Shown: one piece after another, positions 22,966 to 33,460 of the stretch | Numbering within the stretch: the first letter of the stretch is position 1 | Layout: each line of letters starts with the position of its first letter | NCBI RefSeq assembly: GCF_900117315.1 | Contig: NZ_LT630337.1 | Coordinates: 3,944,628 to 4,008,627, forward strand | Direction of reading: 5' to 3' | Length of the DNA stretch: 64,000 nucleotides | From: Bacillus massilinigeriensis | GTDB lineage: Bacteria > Bacillota > Bacilli > Bacillales > Cytobacillaceae | The notes under the pieces: generated by a model | Database searches by the model: none | What the model was told of the DNA's origin: nothing | What the model saw: only the letters and a program-made list of their open reading frames with translations | Made by a program: the position numbers and the translations under genes

Positions 22966-23722
22966 TCAATTTATCCCAAAGGACTTTAATGAAAAACTTC
23001 ACTTCTACTGGTTTTTCGTCTTCTTCTGTATATACTGGTGGGGCTTGCTTTGAGTCTTGACTTTGACCTTGGTTTTGCTTTGTGTCTGGTGCCTTGTCCT
23101 GGTCTAAATCCTGCCTTTCACTGCTAGTTTGTTCTTTGTTTTCACTTCTTTTACTGCCTTCCCCGCTCCTATTTTCCGAGCCTTCCAAACTATCATTACT
23201 CTTTTCATCTTCCTTAACAGCGACACCACTCGCAAAGTCTAAAAAGCATAATGGAGGGAAAAGTACACACCACCAATTCGCCCCTTTTCCTTCTCCAAGT
23301 GTGATTAAGATGGCTTCATATTCTCCTGCCGGGTAGAGATATTGTCCATAAAGCTTAGTAGGAAACTCTACCTTTCCGAAATCCGTATGTACACTTTGAG
23401 TTGACTTCTCACTAGCTACCACCTGCTCTGCGATTCTTTGAATTTCTAGTAATCGAGAACGAATTAGGCTTCTTGCTGATTCCACTGATGTAAGATTTTC
23501 AACCCAACCATTTATTTCATGGTTAACCGCATCTCTTACCTTTCTTTTTAGCTGTTGATCCTTTTCACTGTCACTGTTAGCTAGAATTCTAAGACGAATG
23601 GCTTCCTTTGGAATGACGATTTCGCTGTTTGCGGTTACTTCATTTTTTGGTATATATAAACTTAAGATTGTTCCGAATGATAGAATAAAAATATAAATTA
23701 TTGCAAGATGCTTTGTGTTCAA
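22961..23722 (-). CDS. spoIIR: Stage II sporulation protein R
   Basis: The forespore-secreted signal that activates SpoIIGA processing of pro-sigma-E in the mother cell. 253 residues: an N-terminal signal/anchor (about 6-25), then the conserved core IVIPKEAIRLRILANSDSEKDQQLKRKVRDAV, FPTKLYGQYLYPAGEYEAILITLGEGKGANWWCVLFPPLCFLD. The C-terminal part (about 172-235) is a polar E/S/K/Q-rich low-complexity insert, making it longer than the B. subtilis protein (about 224 residues as I recall). TTG start with GGAGG 5 bases upstream. The stop codon lies inside a palindromic repeat. Confidence 0.94.
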   Translation of the reverse strand: MNTKHLAIIYIFILSFGTILSLYIPKNEVTANSEIVIPKEAIRLRILANSDSEKDQQLKRKVRDAVNHEINGWVENLTSVESARSLIRSRLLEIQRIAEQVVASEKSTQSVHTDFGKVEFPTKLYGQYLYPAGEYEAILITLGEGKGANWWCVLFPPLCFLDFASGVAVKEDEKSNDSLEGSENRSGEGSKRSENKEQTSSERQDLDQDKAPDTKQNQGQSQDSKQAPPVYTEEDEKPVEVKFFIKVLWDKLR

Positions 23723-23960
23723 GATTTCCTCCGCCCCTTCTCTTATGCCACCACCATTTCATAGTTTCTTCCATTTCAGGTGGGCTTGTTGTATCGAGTT
23801 TTCGGGCAGTGAGCTTCTCAATTAATGTACTTTTGAGCTGGGAGAACTTACTGCCCGTTTTCAACTTGATAGAAATATTGTGGACAAGAAATCGGATTCT
23901 TAAACACTAGTAAAATGAAAAAATAGAATAAAATTTCGGATGCTAAAGGTTTTGACACAG

Positions 23961-24042
23961 AAAAAAACGCACGAACCAATGATATACTCCCTTTCGTAGC
24001 CAAAATTTCTACTTAAAAGGGAGCAATCAGTACCTCATGCGT
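23961..24042 (-). terminator. Terminator of prfA-prmC
   Basis: On the minus strand ACGCATGA pairs with TCGTGCGT and, inside, GCTCCCTTT with AAAGGGAGT, with GTAG/CTAC at the tip; seven T follow. Between this and the spoIIR start (23723-23960) I see no gene. Confidence 0.85.
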
Positions 24043-24047
24043 CATAT

Positions 24048-24911
24048 CTAAATGATCTCTGCAAATACCATTCGATCTTTGCCATTAATATCGTAAACAA
24101 CATCTACTTTTGCCTGTGGGAAGGCCTCGAGCAACAGTTTTTTAACAGCATCACTTTGACCTGCGCCTACCTCAAAACCAACAAGAGCTTTTTCATTTAA
24201 AACATGTGGCAATTCCTTCGCGAACCTTCTATACAAGTCCAACCCATCTTCACCAGCAAAAAGTGCGCGATGCGGTTCATGTTCGGTTACCACTTCAGAC
24301 ATTGAGGCCATATCACTCACAGGAATATACGGTGGATTGGAAAGAACAACATCAAATTTCGTACCTGATTCGATAAAAGGCTTCAATAAGTCCCCTGCGA
24401 CAAACTCAACCTCTCCACCAAGATTTACAGCATTTTTCCTCGCAACCTCTAAAGAGGCTTCAGCTATATCAGATGCCGTTACTTCAAGCTCAGGATTTTC
24501 TAATTTTAATGTGATGGCGATTGCTCCACTTCCTGTTCCAACATCAAGCACTCGTAGCGAAGTCAAATCTCCAGCAAACATACGATTCATTCTCTCCAAA
24601 GCGCCTAAAACAAGCTCTTCCGTTTCTGGCCTTGGAATCAAAACTTCTTCATTCACATAAAAAATACGTCCGTAAAACTCTTCCTGCCCCATAATATACT
24701 GAATTGGTTTTCCCTCAACATGGGTTTGTACCGCAAGCTTAAACAGCTCCCATTTTTCAGTAGGAACTCCCTCCTGCAATCGAGACAAAAGCTGTGCCCG
24801 ACTTAGATTCATATAATATCGCAATAAAATTTCTCCCGCATTTTCATCCCGATTTTGTTCCTTTAAAAAAGAAGAAGCCCATTTGAGGGCTTCGAACACT
24901 TTCTTACTCAT
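24048..24911 (-). CDS. prmC: Release factor glutamine methyltransferase
   Basis: Methylates the glutamine of the GGQ motif in release factors, here encoded immediately upstream. 287 residues: an N-terminal helical domain binding the factor, then a Rossmann methyltransferase with [10 protein letters not shown] (123-132) for S-adenosylmethionine and NPPY (192-195) for the glutamine side chain. The start at 24911 overlaps the prfA stop (ATGAGTAA), indicating coupled translation; an ATG at 24920 is less likely. Confidence 0.96.
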   Translation of the reverse strand: MSKKVFEALKWASSFLKEQNRDENAGEILLRYYMNLSRAQLLSRLQEGVPTEKWELFKLAVQTHVEGKPIQYIMGQEEFYGRIFYVNEEVLIPRPETEELVLGALERMNRMFAGDLTSLRVLDVGTGSGAIAITLKLENPELEVTASDIAEASLEVARKNAVNLGGEVEFVAGDLLKPFIESGTKFDVVLSNPPYIPVSDMASMSEVVTEHEPHRALFAGEDGLDLYRRFAKELPHVLNEKALVGFEVGAGQSDAVKKLLLEAFPQAKVDVVYDINGKDRMVFAEII

Positions 24912-25983
24912 TAGAGGCATTCTCTAATCTTCTAGATTGCTCTTCCATGATTAGCGCTTCAATAATTTCATCAAGCTTTCCTTGAAGAATTTGGTCGAGC
25001 TTTTGAATCGTTAAGCCAATACGGTGATCAGTCACGCGGTTTTGCGGGAAATTGTATGTGCGAATTCGTTCAGATCGGTCACCCGTTCCAACAGCTGATT
25101 TACGTTGTTGATCGTACTCGGCTTGAGCCTCCTGCTGGAATTTATCATAAACGCGGGCACGAAGTACCTTCATTGCTTTTTCTTTATTCTTAATTTGTGA
25201 TTTTTCATCCTGACAGGAAACGACGATACCGGTTGGTAAGTGGGTCAAGCGAACAGCAGACATCGTCGTGTTAACACTTTGTCCCCCAGGTCCACTCGAT
25301 GCAAAGGTGTCTACACGGACATCTTTATCATGAATTTCCACTTCCACTTCCTCAGCCTCTGGTAAAACAGCAACCGTTGCTGTAGAAGTATGGATTCGGC
25401 CGCCTGATTCAGTTTCAGGAACACGTTGGACACGGTGCGCCCCATTTTCAAACTTTAATTTTGAATAAGCCGCGTCTCCGTTAATCATGAAGATTATTTC
25501 CTTATAGCCACCAACGCCTGTTGTATTAGAATCGATGATTTCAATCTTCCATCCTTGGCTTTCTGCAAAGCGGCTGTACATGCGGAATAAATCCCCTGCG
25601 AAAAGGGCCGCCTCATCCCCACCTGCAGCTCCACGAATTTCCATAATTACGTTTTTATCATCATTCGGATCCTTTGGAATAAGGAGAATTCTTAGCTTAT
25701 CTTGTAATTCTTCGATTCTTTCCTCAAGCTCGGAAACTTCTTCCTTCACCATATCACGCATTTCAGCATCTAGTTTTTCCTCTAGCATTGCTTTTGCATC
25801 TTGTAATTGCCCTCGAACCTCTTTATATTCACGATACGTTTGCACGGTCTCTTGAATCCCAGATTGTTCTTTGGAATATTCACGGAGTTTTTTTGGATCA
25901 TTCACAATATCGGGATCACTTAAAAGCTCATTTAATCTTTCATAGCGATCTTCTACAGCTTGAAGACGATCAAACACAGACAT
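24904..25983 (-). CDS. prfA: Peptide chain release factor 1
   Basis: Terminates translation at UAA and UAG. 359 residues. The peptidyl-transferase motif is in [24 protein letters not shown], and the stop-codon reading region follows the usual RF1 pattern (no frameshift site as in RF2). Starts with ATG after AGAGGTGA. Forms a two-gene operon with prmC. Confidence 0.98.
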   Translation of the reverse strand: MSVFDRLQAVEDRYERLNELLSDPDIVNDPKKLREYSKEQSGIQETVQTYREYKEVRGQLQDAKAMLEEKLDAEMRDMVKEEVSELEERIEELQDKLRILLIPKDPNDDKNVIMEIRGAAGGDEAALFAGDLFRMYSRFAESQGWKIEIIDSNTTGVGGYKEIIFMINGDAAYSKLKFENGAHRVQRVPETESGGRIHTSTATVAVLPEAEEVEVEIHDKDVRVDTFASSGPGGQSVNTTMSAVRLTHLPTGIVVSCQDEKSQIKNKEKAMKVLRARVYDKFQQEAQAEYDQQRKSAVGTGDRSERIRTYNFPQNRVTDHRIGLTIQKLDQILQGKLDEIIEALIMEEQSRRLENASNE

Positions 25984-26107
25984 TCACCTCTATTTATTTT
26001 TCGAGTTCTTTCATTTATTTTATTAATTTTTTTCGGAAAAATTGTAGTCCGACGACATTTGCATTTATATATAAAAATTGAATTCTATCTCGATGCATAA
26101 CATTTTA

Positions 26108-26136
26108 ATTATAGTATAGGGAAGGAGAGACGTCAA
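26108..26136 (-). promoter_or_regulatory. Sigma-A promoter of prfA-prmC
   Basis: TTGACG (26136-26131) and TATAAT (26113-26108) on the minus strand, spacer 17; about 125 bases of leader to the prfA start. Confidence 0.7.
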
Positions 26137-26230
26137 AGCCATCTATTAGGAGAAGGGGGGAGTTTCTATTAAAGATTTTGTTGATTGATCCCTACAAAAT
26201 TCATCTCAAAAATCGCTCTTTCACCAAACC

Positions 26231-26261
26231 AAAAATAAAACATGCCCTATTCAGAGCATGC
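26231..26261 (-). terminator. Terminator of the lipoprotein gene
   Basis: CATGCTC and GGGCATG pair around TGAATA on the minus strand, followed by TTTTATTTTT. It overlaps the stop codon region. Confidence 0.8.
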
Positions 26262-26707
26262 TATCTTTGCTTGCCTTCAACATGAACATCTATTTTATAA
26301 CGAGGAAGGGCATGAACCAATGCGTTATTAAGCCTTTTTTCAGCCGCTCTTTCTTCCTCATCGGAGAGGTTCCCCTTTGTATAGGCTGTTACTCTCATCC
26401 TCCCACCATTTATCCAAACAGAACCAGGCACAAATCCATTCATTGTTTCAATTGTTTTTCTAGCTTGATCAATGTCTGACTTTTGATTGGATCGGCTTCT
26501 GGTTTCATCAACAGGAACGAGATTTGGATTCTGCTCTGACATCCTTTGGTCTGCTCTACCAATTGGGGAATCCAGCGAATGACTATTTTGGACAAATGTA
26601 CGGGCATTCGAATCCTCGTCCCGATCATATACACCTTCAGCATTTTGATTTTGATTACATCCGGTTAAAATGGCTAAAAGAATAAGGAATAAGGATGCTT
26701 TTTTCAA
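26261..26707 (-). CDS. Lipoprotein, probably of the YhcN/YlaJ sporulation family
   Basis: 148 residues. A short signal sequence KKASLFLILLAILTGC ends in a clear lipobox (LTGC), predicting diacylglyceryl anchoring on the outer face of the membrane. A polar, Asn-rich linker leads to a C-terminal domain (about 80-145) with IDQARKTIETMNGF and WINGGRMRVTAYTKG, followed by a helix, reminiscent of spore lipoproteins YhcN/YlaJ. Start: TTG at 26707 with AGGAGG 10 bases upstream; the frame is open to 26812 but that N-terminus has no signal-like character. The family call is tentative, the lipoprotein call is firm. Confidence 0.65.
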   Translation of the reverse strand: MKKASLFLILLAILTGCNQNQNAEGVYDRDEDSNARTFVQNSHSLDSPIGRADQRMSEQNPNLVPVDETRSRSNQKSDIDQARKTIETMNGFVPGSVWINGGRMRVTAYTKGNLSDEEERAAEKRLNNALVHALPRYKIDVHVEGKQR

Positions 26708-26793
26708 CTTTAATACACCTCCTACTAGTAGAGTTCCCTCTTTTAGTAGGATTGTGTTAATGATTTTTTTCCAGTTGGAAGACTCATGAAGGA

Positions 26794-26824
26794 CAAAAAA
26801 ATAAGCTGACAAAACATCAGCTTT
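26794..26824 (-). terminator. Second terminator after tdk
   Basis: AAGCTGA (26823-26817) pairs with TCAGCTT (26809-26803) on the minus strand, followed by ATTTTTTT. Confidence 0.8.
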
Positions 26825-26850
26825 TAAAAAAATTATGGGCTGTTGCCCAG
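26825..26850 (-). terminator. First terminator after tdk
   Basis: TGGGC-AACA-GCCCA (26849-26836) on the minus strand, followed by TAATTTTTTT. Two terminators stand in tandem 20 bases apart. Confidence 0.85.
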
Positions 26851-26865
26851 ATTTATCTTATATCA

Positions 26866-27483
26866 TTACGCCCTTTTTGTTTCAGAACGGCTCTCCATCA
26901 TTTTTGGTGATTTTAAAACCACATGATGATGTCTGCAACGTGGCTCGTAGCTTTCTGAGGCACCTACAAGAATAACCGGATCATCGTATGAAGCAGGCTG
27001 TCCATTGATTAAACGCTGGGTTCTACTTGACGGCGAACCACAAACCGCACAAACAGCTTGCAGCTTAGTAACTAGTTCAGCAATGGCCATTAGGGCTGGC
27101 ATTTGCTCAAATGGCTCACCACGGAAATCCTGGTCAAGACCCGCTGCAATGACGCGATGTCCACTATCAGCAAGGTGTTGGATCACATCGACAATCTCAG
27201 GGTCAAAGAATTGTACTTCATCGACAGCAATAACCTCAATATCTGAATCAATATGCTGAAAAATTTCCGTTGAATGCGAGATAGGAATCGCTATAAAGGA
27301 TGTCCCATTGTGTGATACTACAGATTCGTCACTATATCGATTATCGATTTTCGGTTTGAAAACCGCAATTTTTTGTTTTGCAAATTGAGCTCTTCGCACA
27401 CGTCGAATCAACTCTTCTGATTTTCCAGAGAACATACTGCCGCAGATTACTTCAACCCATCCGTGATGCTTCATTACGTACAT
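26866..27483 (-). CDS. tdk: Thymidine kinase
   Basis: Phosphorylates thymidine to dTMP in the salvage pathway. 205 residues, type II (TK1-like). P-loop GSMFSGKS at 15-22; catalytic region AVDEVQFF; the zinc-binding CAVCGSP and the thymidine lasso [30 protein letters not shown] are intact. Start 27483 ([15 protein letters not shown]) matches the family and has AGGAGAGG upstream; the frame is open another 114 bases without support. Confidence 0.96.
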   Translation of the reverse strand: MYVMKHHGWVEVICGSMFSGKSEELIRRVRRAQFAKQKIAVFKPKIDNRYSDESVVSHNGTSFIAIPISHSTEIFQHIDSDIEVIAVDEVQFFDPEIVDVIQHLADSGHRVIAAGLDQDFRGEPFEQMPALMAIAELVTKLQAVCAVCGSPSSRTQRLINGQPASYDDPVILVGASESYEPRCRHHHVVLKSPKMMESRSETKRA

Positions 27484-27574
27484 GTACGGCCTCTCCTTCC
27501 TCACATTTCTTAAAAAGCCTATGGAGATTACTACATCTTGAGCGAAAAATCTATGTAATAACTCTCTATCACCA

Positions 27575-27611
27575 ATAAAAAACAGGCAAGTAATCAAACC
27601 TCTTGCCTGTC
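27575..27611 (-). terminator. Terminator of rpmE
   Basis: ACAGGCAAG (27610-27602) pairs perfectly with CTTGCCTGT (27590-27582) on the minus strand, followed by TTTTTTA. Confidence 0.92.
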
Positions 27612-27626
27612 TTTGCTATTTTCAAA

Positions 27627-27827
27627 TTACTTAAGACCGTATTTCTTATTGAATCGGTCAACACGTCCGCCAGCTTCAGCGAATTTTTGACGACCAGTAT
27701 AGAATGGATGACAAGCAGAACAAGTTTCTACTTTAACCTCTTCTTTTACAGAACCAGTTTCAAACTCGTTTCCACAAGCACATCTTACCATTACTTTTTT
27801 ATAATTAGGATGAATTCCTGCTTTCAT
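27627..27827 (-). CDS. rpmE: 50S ribosomal protein L31, zinc-binding type
   Basis: 66 residues. The cysteine motifs RCACGNE and [13 protein letters not shown] form the zinc site, so this is the zinc-containing (C+) form, used when zinc is sufficient. [13 protein letters not shown] ends the protein as in B. subtilis. Start at 27827 ([11 protein letters not shown]) with GGAGATG upstream; an ATG three codons earlier is less likely. Confidence 0.97.
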   Translation of the reverse strand: MKAGIHPNYKKVMVRCACGNEFETGSVKEEVKVETCSACHPFYTGRQKFAEAGGRVDRFNKKYGLK

Positions 27828-27919
27828 TCTTTTCATCTCCTTCCGCCCTGAATCATTCGAAACAGAGTTATATGGTTACGGTTAGGATACCCGTAATATT
27901 TCAAAAACACACTGGATTT

Positions 27920-27948
27920 ATTATAGCAAGGACTATTCCTTTTTGCAA
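27920..27948 (-). promoter_or_regulatory. Sigma-A promoter of rpmE
   Basis: TTGCAA (27948-27943) and TATAAT (27925-27920) on the minus strand, spacer 17, just after the rho stop. Confidence 0.7.
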
Positions 27949-27987
27949 TATGGGAATTCCAACCGAGATTTTTTTCTATAATCTATT

Positions 27988-29253
27988 TCAGGAACGTTTC
28001 GCTCTCATTTCTTCTGACAGCTGGGCAAAGAAATCCTCATTTGTTCTGGTTTGCTTCAGCTTGCGTAAAAACTTCTCGCCAAAGTCAGGAGAATCTGACA
28101 TGGATTTACGAATCGCCCATAGTTTATCAAGATGATCCTTCGGAAGAAGAAGCTCTTCTTTACGAGTTCCTGAACGACGTATATCGATTGCAGGGAAGAT
28201 TCTTCTTTCTGCCAAGGAGCGATCTAAATGAAGCTCCATATTTCCCGTTCCTTTAAATTCCTCATAAATTACATCGTCCATTCTTGATCCCGTATCAATT
28301 AATGCAGTAGCTAATATCGTTAAGCTTCCACCCTCTTCAATATTACGGGCTGCACCGAAGAAACGCTTTGGTCTATGGAAGGCAGCTGGGTCGATACCAC
28401 CGGATAACGTACGGCCGCTTGGAGGAATAACTAGGTTGTAGGCACGAGCAAGACGAGTAATACTATCCATTAGAATAATCACATCGCGTTTATGCTCAAC
28501 GAGTCTCATCGCTCTTTCGAGAACAAGCTCAGCAACCTTAATATGGTTTTCAGGAACCTCGTCAAAGGTTGAGCTTACAACATCGCCCGCAACGGAACGC
28601 TCGATATCAGTTACCTCTTCTGGTCGTTCATCGATTAATAGAACGATTAGTTCTGATTCTGGGTGATTGGTCGTGATGGCATTAGCTATTTCCTTTAGAA
28701 GCATTGTCTTACCTGCCTTTGGAGGAGCAACAATCAGTCCGCGTTGTCCAAACCCAACAGGTGCAATTAAATCCATAATTCTCGTAGAGATTCGTTTTGG
28801 AGTTGTTTCAAGCTTCATTTGTCGATCGGGGTATAAAGGTGTTAATGCAGGGAAGTGAACCCTTTCCTTAGCTGACTCAGGGTCATCGCCATTAACTGCT
28901 TCTACATGCAAAAGTCCATAATAACGTTCATTTTCTTTAGGAGGTCTTACTTTTCCTGAAACCTTATCGCCATTACGTAAATCAAAACGACGAATTTGAG
29001 ATGCAGAAATATAAATATCCTCAGAGCTCGGAGAATAGTTAATTGGTCTTAAGAATCCAAACCCTTCTGATTGGATAATTTCTAGCACGCCTTCCATGAA
29101 GAAGTATCCCTCTTGTTCAGCACGTGCTTTTAAGATGGCAAAAATCAGTTCCTTTTTAGTAAGCTTACTGTAATAAGAAACCTTATAGGTTTTCGCCAGC
29201 TCATAAAGCTCTTTTAATTTTAAATTTTCTAAACTTGAAATAGTTAATTCCAT
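27988..29253 (-). CDS. rho: Transcription termination factor Rho
   Basis: Hexameric RNA helicase that terminates untranslated transcripts. About 421 residues: N-terminal Rho_N helix bundle ([31 protein letters not shown]), cold-shock RNA-binding domain ([17 protein letters not shown]), then the RecA-like ATPase with Walker A APPKAGKT and the Q- and R-loop regions ([25 protein letters not shown]). ATG 29253 is preferred by homology to B. subtilis; other in-frame starts occur to 29292 and the ribosome binding site is weak. A leader of roughly 300 bases follows glpX. Confidence 0.97.
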   Translation of the reverse strand: MELTISSLENLKLKELYELAKTYKVSYYSKLTKKELIFAILKARAEQEGYFFMEGVLEIIQSEGFGFLRPINYSPSSEDIYISASQIRRFDLRNGDKVSGKVRPPKENERYYGLLHVEAVNGDDPESAKERVHFPALTPLYPDRQMKLETTPKRISTRIMDLIAPVGFGQRGLIVAPPKAGKTMLLKEIANAITTNHPESELIVLLIDERPEEVTDIERSVAGDVVSSTFDEVPENHIKVAELVLERAMRLVEHKRDVIILMDSITRLARAYNLVIPPSGRTLSGGIDPAAFHRPKRFFGAARNIEEGGSLTILATALIDTGSRMDDVIYEEFKGTGNMELHLDRSLAERRIFPAIDIRRSGTRKEELLLPKDHLDKLWAIRKSMSDSPDFGEKFLRKLKQTRTNEDFFAQLSEEMRAKRS

Positions 29254-29568
29254 TTTGGCACCACACTTTATAGTATTAAACATTTCCACCATACTATTTA
29301 ATTGATATTCTTCTAAAAATAATTATGGTCGAAAAGGAAAAAATCCTAGACTGAGGTTTCTTGAAGTAAATGAAGATATAACAGATGGAAAAAAGATGAA
29401 AAATTGCATGTTCATGCATACAATTTTAAAATAATAAAAAACAATCTTATTTTACCCTTTTGGAAGGAAAATAATCAATAGATTTTTTCGAATAATTAAG
29501 GAAATCCAGATAAGTGAAGAAAAAGTTTTGGGAGAATGTCACATCTTTTTGTATTTTTATTCATTTTT
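29254..29568. other. rho leader region, no gene
   Basis: 315 bases between the hairpin after glpX and rho. It is A-rich on the + strand and T-rich/C-poor on the minus strand, with no clear sigma-A promoter that I can place. B. subtilis rho is known to be autoregulated through Rho-dependent termination in its leader; the length here would allow the same. Confidence 0.4.
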
Positions 29569-29605
29569 GAGGTTAACCCGGCAGAGGATCACCTGGGTTA
29601 ACCTC
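29569..29605. promoter_or_regulatory. Strong hairpin after glpX lacking a T-tract
   Basis: GAGGTTAACCC (29569-29579) and GGGTTAACCTC (29595-29605) are perfect 11-bp arms with a 15-base loop, 14 bases after the glpX stop. On the minus strand AAAAATGA follows instead of T, so intrinsic termination in the glpX direction is not expected; on the + strand it is preceded, not followed, by T. Confidence 0.7.
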
Positions 29606-29619
29606 GTTAATGAGTAGCT

Positions 29620-30582
29620 TTATTTCATTACTAGATTTGGCTTCTTCTTCAAGCTGTGACGGCCTTCGATAAATCGGACAGTTCCTGATTTGGCGCGCAT
29701 AACGACAGAATGAGTAGAGCCATGAGAGCCTTTAAATTGTACTCCACGGAGCAATTCTCCATCGGTAACACCAGTACCAGCAAAAATAGCGTCATCGCCT
29801 TTTACTAAATCTTCCATTAAAAGAACCTTATTTACATCTAAGCCCATTTTTATACAACGTGCTAATTCTTCATCGTTTTGCGGAAGGAGTCTTCCTTGGA
29901 TTTCACCGCCGAGACATTTTAAGGCTACGGCCGATAGAACACCCTCTGGTGCCCCACCAATTCCAAATAAGATGTCAACGCCTGTATGGTCAAATGCTGT
30001 GTTAATTGCACCGGCCACATCACCATCATTGATTAGTTTAATTCTCGCCCCTGCTTCTCGTAATTCAGCAATGATCTGATCATGACGTGGTCGATTTAAT
30101 ACCGTTGCTACGACATCTTCAATATCTTTATTTTTCGCCTTCGCTACTGCCTTTAAATTATCAGTAACAGAAGCATTGATATCAATTTTTCCAACTGCTT
30201 CCGGTCCAACAGCGATTTTTTCCATATACATATCTGGAGCATGAAGGAGATTTCCGTTGTCTGCAATCGCTACGACAGCTAGAGCATTCCAGCCCCCTGA
30301 TGCCACAATGTTTGTTCCTTCTAACGGATCAACAGCAACATCCACTCTTGGTCCAAATCCAGTGCCAAGCTTTTCGCCGATATAGAGCATCGGAGCCTCG
30401 TCCATTTCACCTTCTCCGATGACTACTGTTCCTTTCATTGGTACCGTATCAAAGACATTTCTCATTGCGGTTGTTGCAGCATCATCTGCTTCTTCTTTCT
30501 TTCCTCTCCCCATCCAACGGGCTGATGCCAATGCTGCTGCCTCAGTCACACGGATCAGTTCCATTGTTAAACTTCTCTCCAT
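29620..30582 (-). CDS. glpX: Class II fructose-1,6-bisphosphatase
   Basis: Hydrolyses fructose 1,6-bisphosphate in gluconeogenesis. 320 residues. The metal-binding motifs [18 protein letters not shown] and [21 protein letters not shown] are complete, as is [27 protein letters not shown]. Equivalent to ywjI of B. subtilis. GGGGAGGAA precedes the ATG. It lies 73 bases from murA and may be cotranscribed. Confidence 0.96.
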   Translation of the reverse strand: MERSLTMELIRVTEAAALASARWMGRGKKEEADDAATTAMRNVFDTVPMKGTVVIGEGEMDEAPMLYIGEKLGTGFGPRVDVAVDPLEGTNIVASGGWNALAVVAIADNGNLLHAPDMYMEKIAVGPEAVGKIDINASVTDNLKAVAKAKNKDIEDVVATVLNRPRHDQIIAELREAGARIKLINDGDVAGAINTAFDHTGVDILFGIGGAPEGVLSAVALKCLGGEIQGRLLPQNDEELARCIKMGLDVNKVLLMEDLVKGDDAIFAGTGVTDGELLRGVQFKGSHGSTHSVVMRAKSGTVRFIEGRHSLKKKPNLVMK

Positions 30583-30655
30583 TTTTGATTCCTCCCCAAT
30601 TATTCAACAAGCACTCCTTTTTATGTAAGTCTAGTTGTCTGGCTTGAAACCTCTT

Positions 30656-31942
30656 TTAGGCGTTTTTCATATGTTCAATTTCTTCAGGTGTTAATGCTTC
30701 TCTCCAAACCGTTGCCCCTAGTCCATTGAGTTTCTCAACCAGGTGGCTATAACCCCGATCAATATGCTCGATCCCAGTGATCTCTGATACTCCCTCTGCG
30801 AGCAAGCCTGCAATGACTAATGAGGCTCCAGCCCTTAGGTCACTTGCTTTTACCTTTGCTCCCTGAAGTTGTACAGGACCATTGATGATGGCGGAACGGC
30901 TCTCTACTTTAATATTCGCGTTCATCCTTCTTAATTCATCAATATGCTTAAATCTTGCTCCATAAATCGTATCGGTCACCATGCTTGTTCCCTCTGCCTT
31001 TGTCAATAAGGCAGTAAAAGGCTGCTGCAAATCGGTCGGAAATCCGGGATAAACGAGTGTTTTAATATCCACTGCCTTTAATTTATCCGCTTTCCCGACA
31101 AAGACCTGATCGTCACTTGCTTCTATATGAACACCTGCCTCCCTTAATTTTGCAATCAAGGATTCTAAGTGCTGAGGAATAATATTATCGATTAGGATTC
31201 CTTCCCCAACTGCTGCTCCTAAAATCAAATATGTACCAGCCTCAATACGATCTGGAATAATCGTATGCCTGCATCCGTGTAAATGCTCAACCCCTTCTAT
31301 GCGTATCACATCGGTACCAGCACCTTTAATTTTCGCCCCCATGTTTGTTAATAATGTCGCCACATCGATGATTTCAGGCTCTTTTGCAGCGTTTTCAATA
31401 ATGGTTTTACCTTTTGCACGAACGGCTGCGAGCATGATATTGATGGTTGCCCCAACACTCACAACATCTAGATAGATTCTAGCTCCTATTAGCTCATCCG
31501 CCCGTAAATAAATAGCTCCTTGTTCATTTGTTACCCTTGCCCCTAATGCCTCAAAGCCTTTAATATGTTGGTCAATTGGTCTAGGTCCCAAATGACACCC
31601 ACCTGGAAGCCCTATAACGGCCTTTTTAAATCGACCTAGCATAGCTCCCATCAAATAATAGGAAGCACGAAGCTTCTTCACCTTACCATTTGGTAGTGGC
31701 ATTGAAACCATCGAAGAAGGATTGACGGTAATGTCGTTATCCTTAAATATAACAACACCACCAATTTCCTCTAATAATGATTTCAAAATATGAACATCAG
31801 AAATATCTGGTAAACCCTCAATTGTGACAGGGGAATCTGCGAGAATGGTTGCGGGAATTAATGCTACAGCACTATTTTTTGCACCACTAATTCGAACGGT
31901 TCCTTTTAAAGGGTATCCCCCTGCGATCATAAGCTTTTCCAT
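30656..31942 (-). CDS. murAB: UDP-N-acetylglucosamine 1-carboxyvinyltransferase (MurA2/MurZ type)
   Basis: First committed step of peptidoglycan synthesis, transferring enolpyruvate from PEP to UDP-GlcNAc. 428 residues with the double EPSP-synthase-like fold. The catalytic Cys116 in [14 protein letters not shown] is the fosfomycin target; N-terminal [15 protein letters not shown] with Lys22 is conserved. Between fsa and glpX, this is the second MurA paralogue (murAB/murZ) of Firmicutes; the main murA is expected elsewhere. AAGGGAG precedes the ATG. Confidence 0.95.
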   Translation of the reverse strand: MEKLMIAGGYPLKGTVRISGAKNSAVALIPATILADSPVTIEGLPDISDVHILKSLLEEIGGVVIFKDNDITVNPSSMVSMPLPNGKVKKLRASYYLMGAMLGRFKKAVIGLPGGCHLGPRPIDQHIKGFEALGARVTNEQGAIYLRADELIGARIYLDVVSVGATINIMLAAVRAKGKTIIENAAKEPEIIDVATLLTNMGAKIKGAGTDVIRIEGVEHLHGCRHTIIPDRIEAGTYLILGAAVGEGILIDNIIPQHLESLIAKLREAGVHIEASDDQVFVGKADKLKAVDIKTLVYPGFPTDLQQPFTALLTKAEGTSMVTDTIYGARFKHIDELRRMNANIKVESRSAIINGPVQLQGAKVKASDLRAGASLVIAGLLAEGVSEITGIEHIDRGYSHLVEKLNGLGATVWREALTPEEIEHMKNA

Positions 31943-32442
31943 GTTAGACTCCCTTCTACGCCTAATAAGCTTTAGTCATTATGCTCTTTTTAAAATATCA
32001 GTACTGATTTACCTGCTAGTTAGTTCAACGTATAATAGAAATTCATATACTGGGGTGCTTTGTCTAGTTCTCTTTCTATTATCATATTTCTCCAACTGTT
32101 AACCATACTAATCATTAAAAACGGCAAAGCTTTTACCAAATTGAAAAAGACTATTGCTCTATTAGCATTATCTTCCAATTGTTAAAAGCAAATTCCGACA
32201 TTATCCTAATCTTTAGTTTACACGAAAAACCATTGTTCATGTGCGGTAATTCGAAAAAGTTTCTCTAATGAATAGAATAAATAATAAAATTCTATATTTT
32301 CACTTTAATACTGTTTGGCCGTTAGGTCGACTAAAAAGTTCTGAAATTCTAGTGGAAATGAATCCAATTTTTATAATTTGAAGGAATAGAATAGGGATAT
32401 TCACCAGTTATTGTGGACACTCGATGGAAAATAAGAAAGGAT
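31943..32442. other. Long AT-rich spacer upstream of murAB
   Basis: No coding region or clear promoter is seen in these 500 bases. Base composition is strongly AT-rich. The murAB promoter must lie here unless transcription continues from fsa. Confidence 0.4.
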
Positions 32443-32545
32443 GCTATCCCAAAGGATGAACCTATCATCAACCTTGATCTACCTAGATTCCTATTCATGA
32501 GGAATGCTAGAAAGAAAAAGTGAAGAGGCTCTTCTTTGGGATAGC
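32443..32545. ncRNA. Candidate structured RNA or 3' element between murAB and fsa
   Basis: GCTATCCCAAAG (32443-32454) and CTTTGGGATAGC (32534-32545) are perfect 12-bp arms enclosing 79 bases with an inner ATTCCT/AGGAAT hairpin around 32490-32510. On the minus strand the closing stem is followed by ATCCTTTCTTATTTTCC. It could be the fsa terminator region, an independent small RNA, or a short foldback element. No known family is recognised. Confidence 0.4.
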
Positions 32546-32647
32546 TTCAAATGGAGAAACATCATCTCAATGAAACGAAATCACCCGGGTATCGGGTCAA
32601 CCTTTATATGAACTTTAGCTCATATGAAGCACAAATCTAATTAGAAT

Positions 32648-33289
32648 TTAGCGCTTACTCCAATCAGCTAAAAATGCTTCAATCCCTTTATCTGTCAGTG
32701 GATGTTTAAACAATTGAAGAATAACCTTATATGGAATAGTTGCAATATGAGCACCTCTTAAAGCTGCTTCAGTTACATGTTGTGGATGACGAATAGAGGC
32801 TGCAATTATTTCTGTTTGAATATCATGGATTGTAAAAATATCTGAAATGGTTGATATTAAATCTAAACCATTGTGACCAATGTCATCAAGTCTACCTAAA
32901 AATGGCGAAACATAGGTTGCACCAGCTCTTGCAGCGAGCAAAGCTTGATTGGCACTAAAAATAAGGGTAACGTTTGTATGTATACCCTCCTTTGACAAGA
33001 CATTGACAGCCTTTAAGCCTTCTGGTGTCATAGGAATTTTAACTGTAATATTAGGAGCAATGCTTGCGAGTTCCCTACCTTCCTTTATCATGCCTTCAGC
33101 ATCAAGTGCAATGACCTCAGCACTTACGGAACCAGGTACAAGCTCTGTAATTTCTCGAAGACGATCATGAAAAGAGACATTTTTTTCCTTAGCAACGAGT
33201 GATGGATTGGTTGTTACTCCAGAAACAATTCCAAGAGAATATGCCTCTCTTATTTCTTCCATATTAGCCGTATCAATAAAAAACTTCAT
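32648..33289 (-). CDS. tal: Transaldolase / fructose-6-phosphate aldolase-like protein
   Basis: 213 residues, the short TalC/MipB class (ywjH in B. subtilis). Schiff-base lysine in [15 protein letters not shown] (about residue 84); [35 protein letters not shown] opens the protein and [11 protein letters not shown] is present. Members act as transaldolase or as fructose-6-phosphate aldolase and sequence alone does not decide. Start 33289 with GAGGGGG upstream. The fbaA-tal-murAB-glpX-rho order is conserved. Confidence 0.93.
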   Translation of the reverse strand: MKFFIDTANMEEIREAYSLGIVSGVTTNPSLVAKEKNVSFHDRLREITELVPGSVSAEVIALDAEGMIKEGRELASIAPNITVKIPMTPEGLKAVNVLSKEGIHTNVTLIFSANQALLAARAGATYVSPFLGRLDDIGHNGLDLISTISDIFTIHDIQTEIIAASIRHPQHVTEAALRGAHIATIPYKVILQLFKHPLTDKGIEAFLADWSKR

Positions 33290-33411
33290 TTTTTTACCCC
33301 CTCTTCCTTCACCAATAGTCAAGTTTGTAGCAAACCAAATTATGTATAAAATCTATATCTAATCTAAATGTTCCCACTCAACGAAATTTTTAGAAATTAA
33401 TGAATGAAATT

Positions 33412-33441
33412 GAAACCGTCTCTTATAAAAAAGACGGTTTC
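33412..33441 (-). terminator. Terminator of fbaA
   Basis: GAAACCGTCT (33441-33432) pairs perfectly with AGACGGTTTC (33421-33412) on the minus strand; the T-tract after it is poor (AATTTC), so efficiency is uncertain. Confidence 0.65.
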
Positions 33442-33460
33442 AAACTAGATTTCAGCTTTA

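Noticed and set aside
26708-26812. N-terminal extension of the lipoprotein
   Set aside because: The extension would bury the signal peptide and has no ribosome binding site; TTG 26707 places the lipobox correctly.
29569-29605. Intrinsic terminator of glpX
   Set aside because: The stem is strong but no T-tract follows in the glpX direction; kept only as a hairpin of unknown role.
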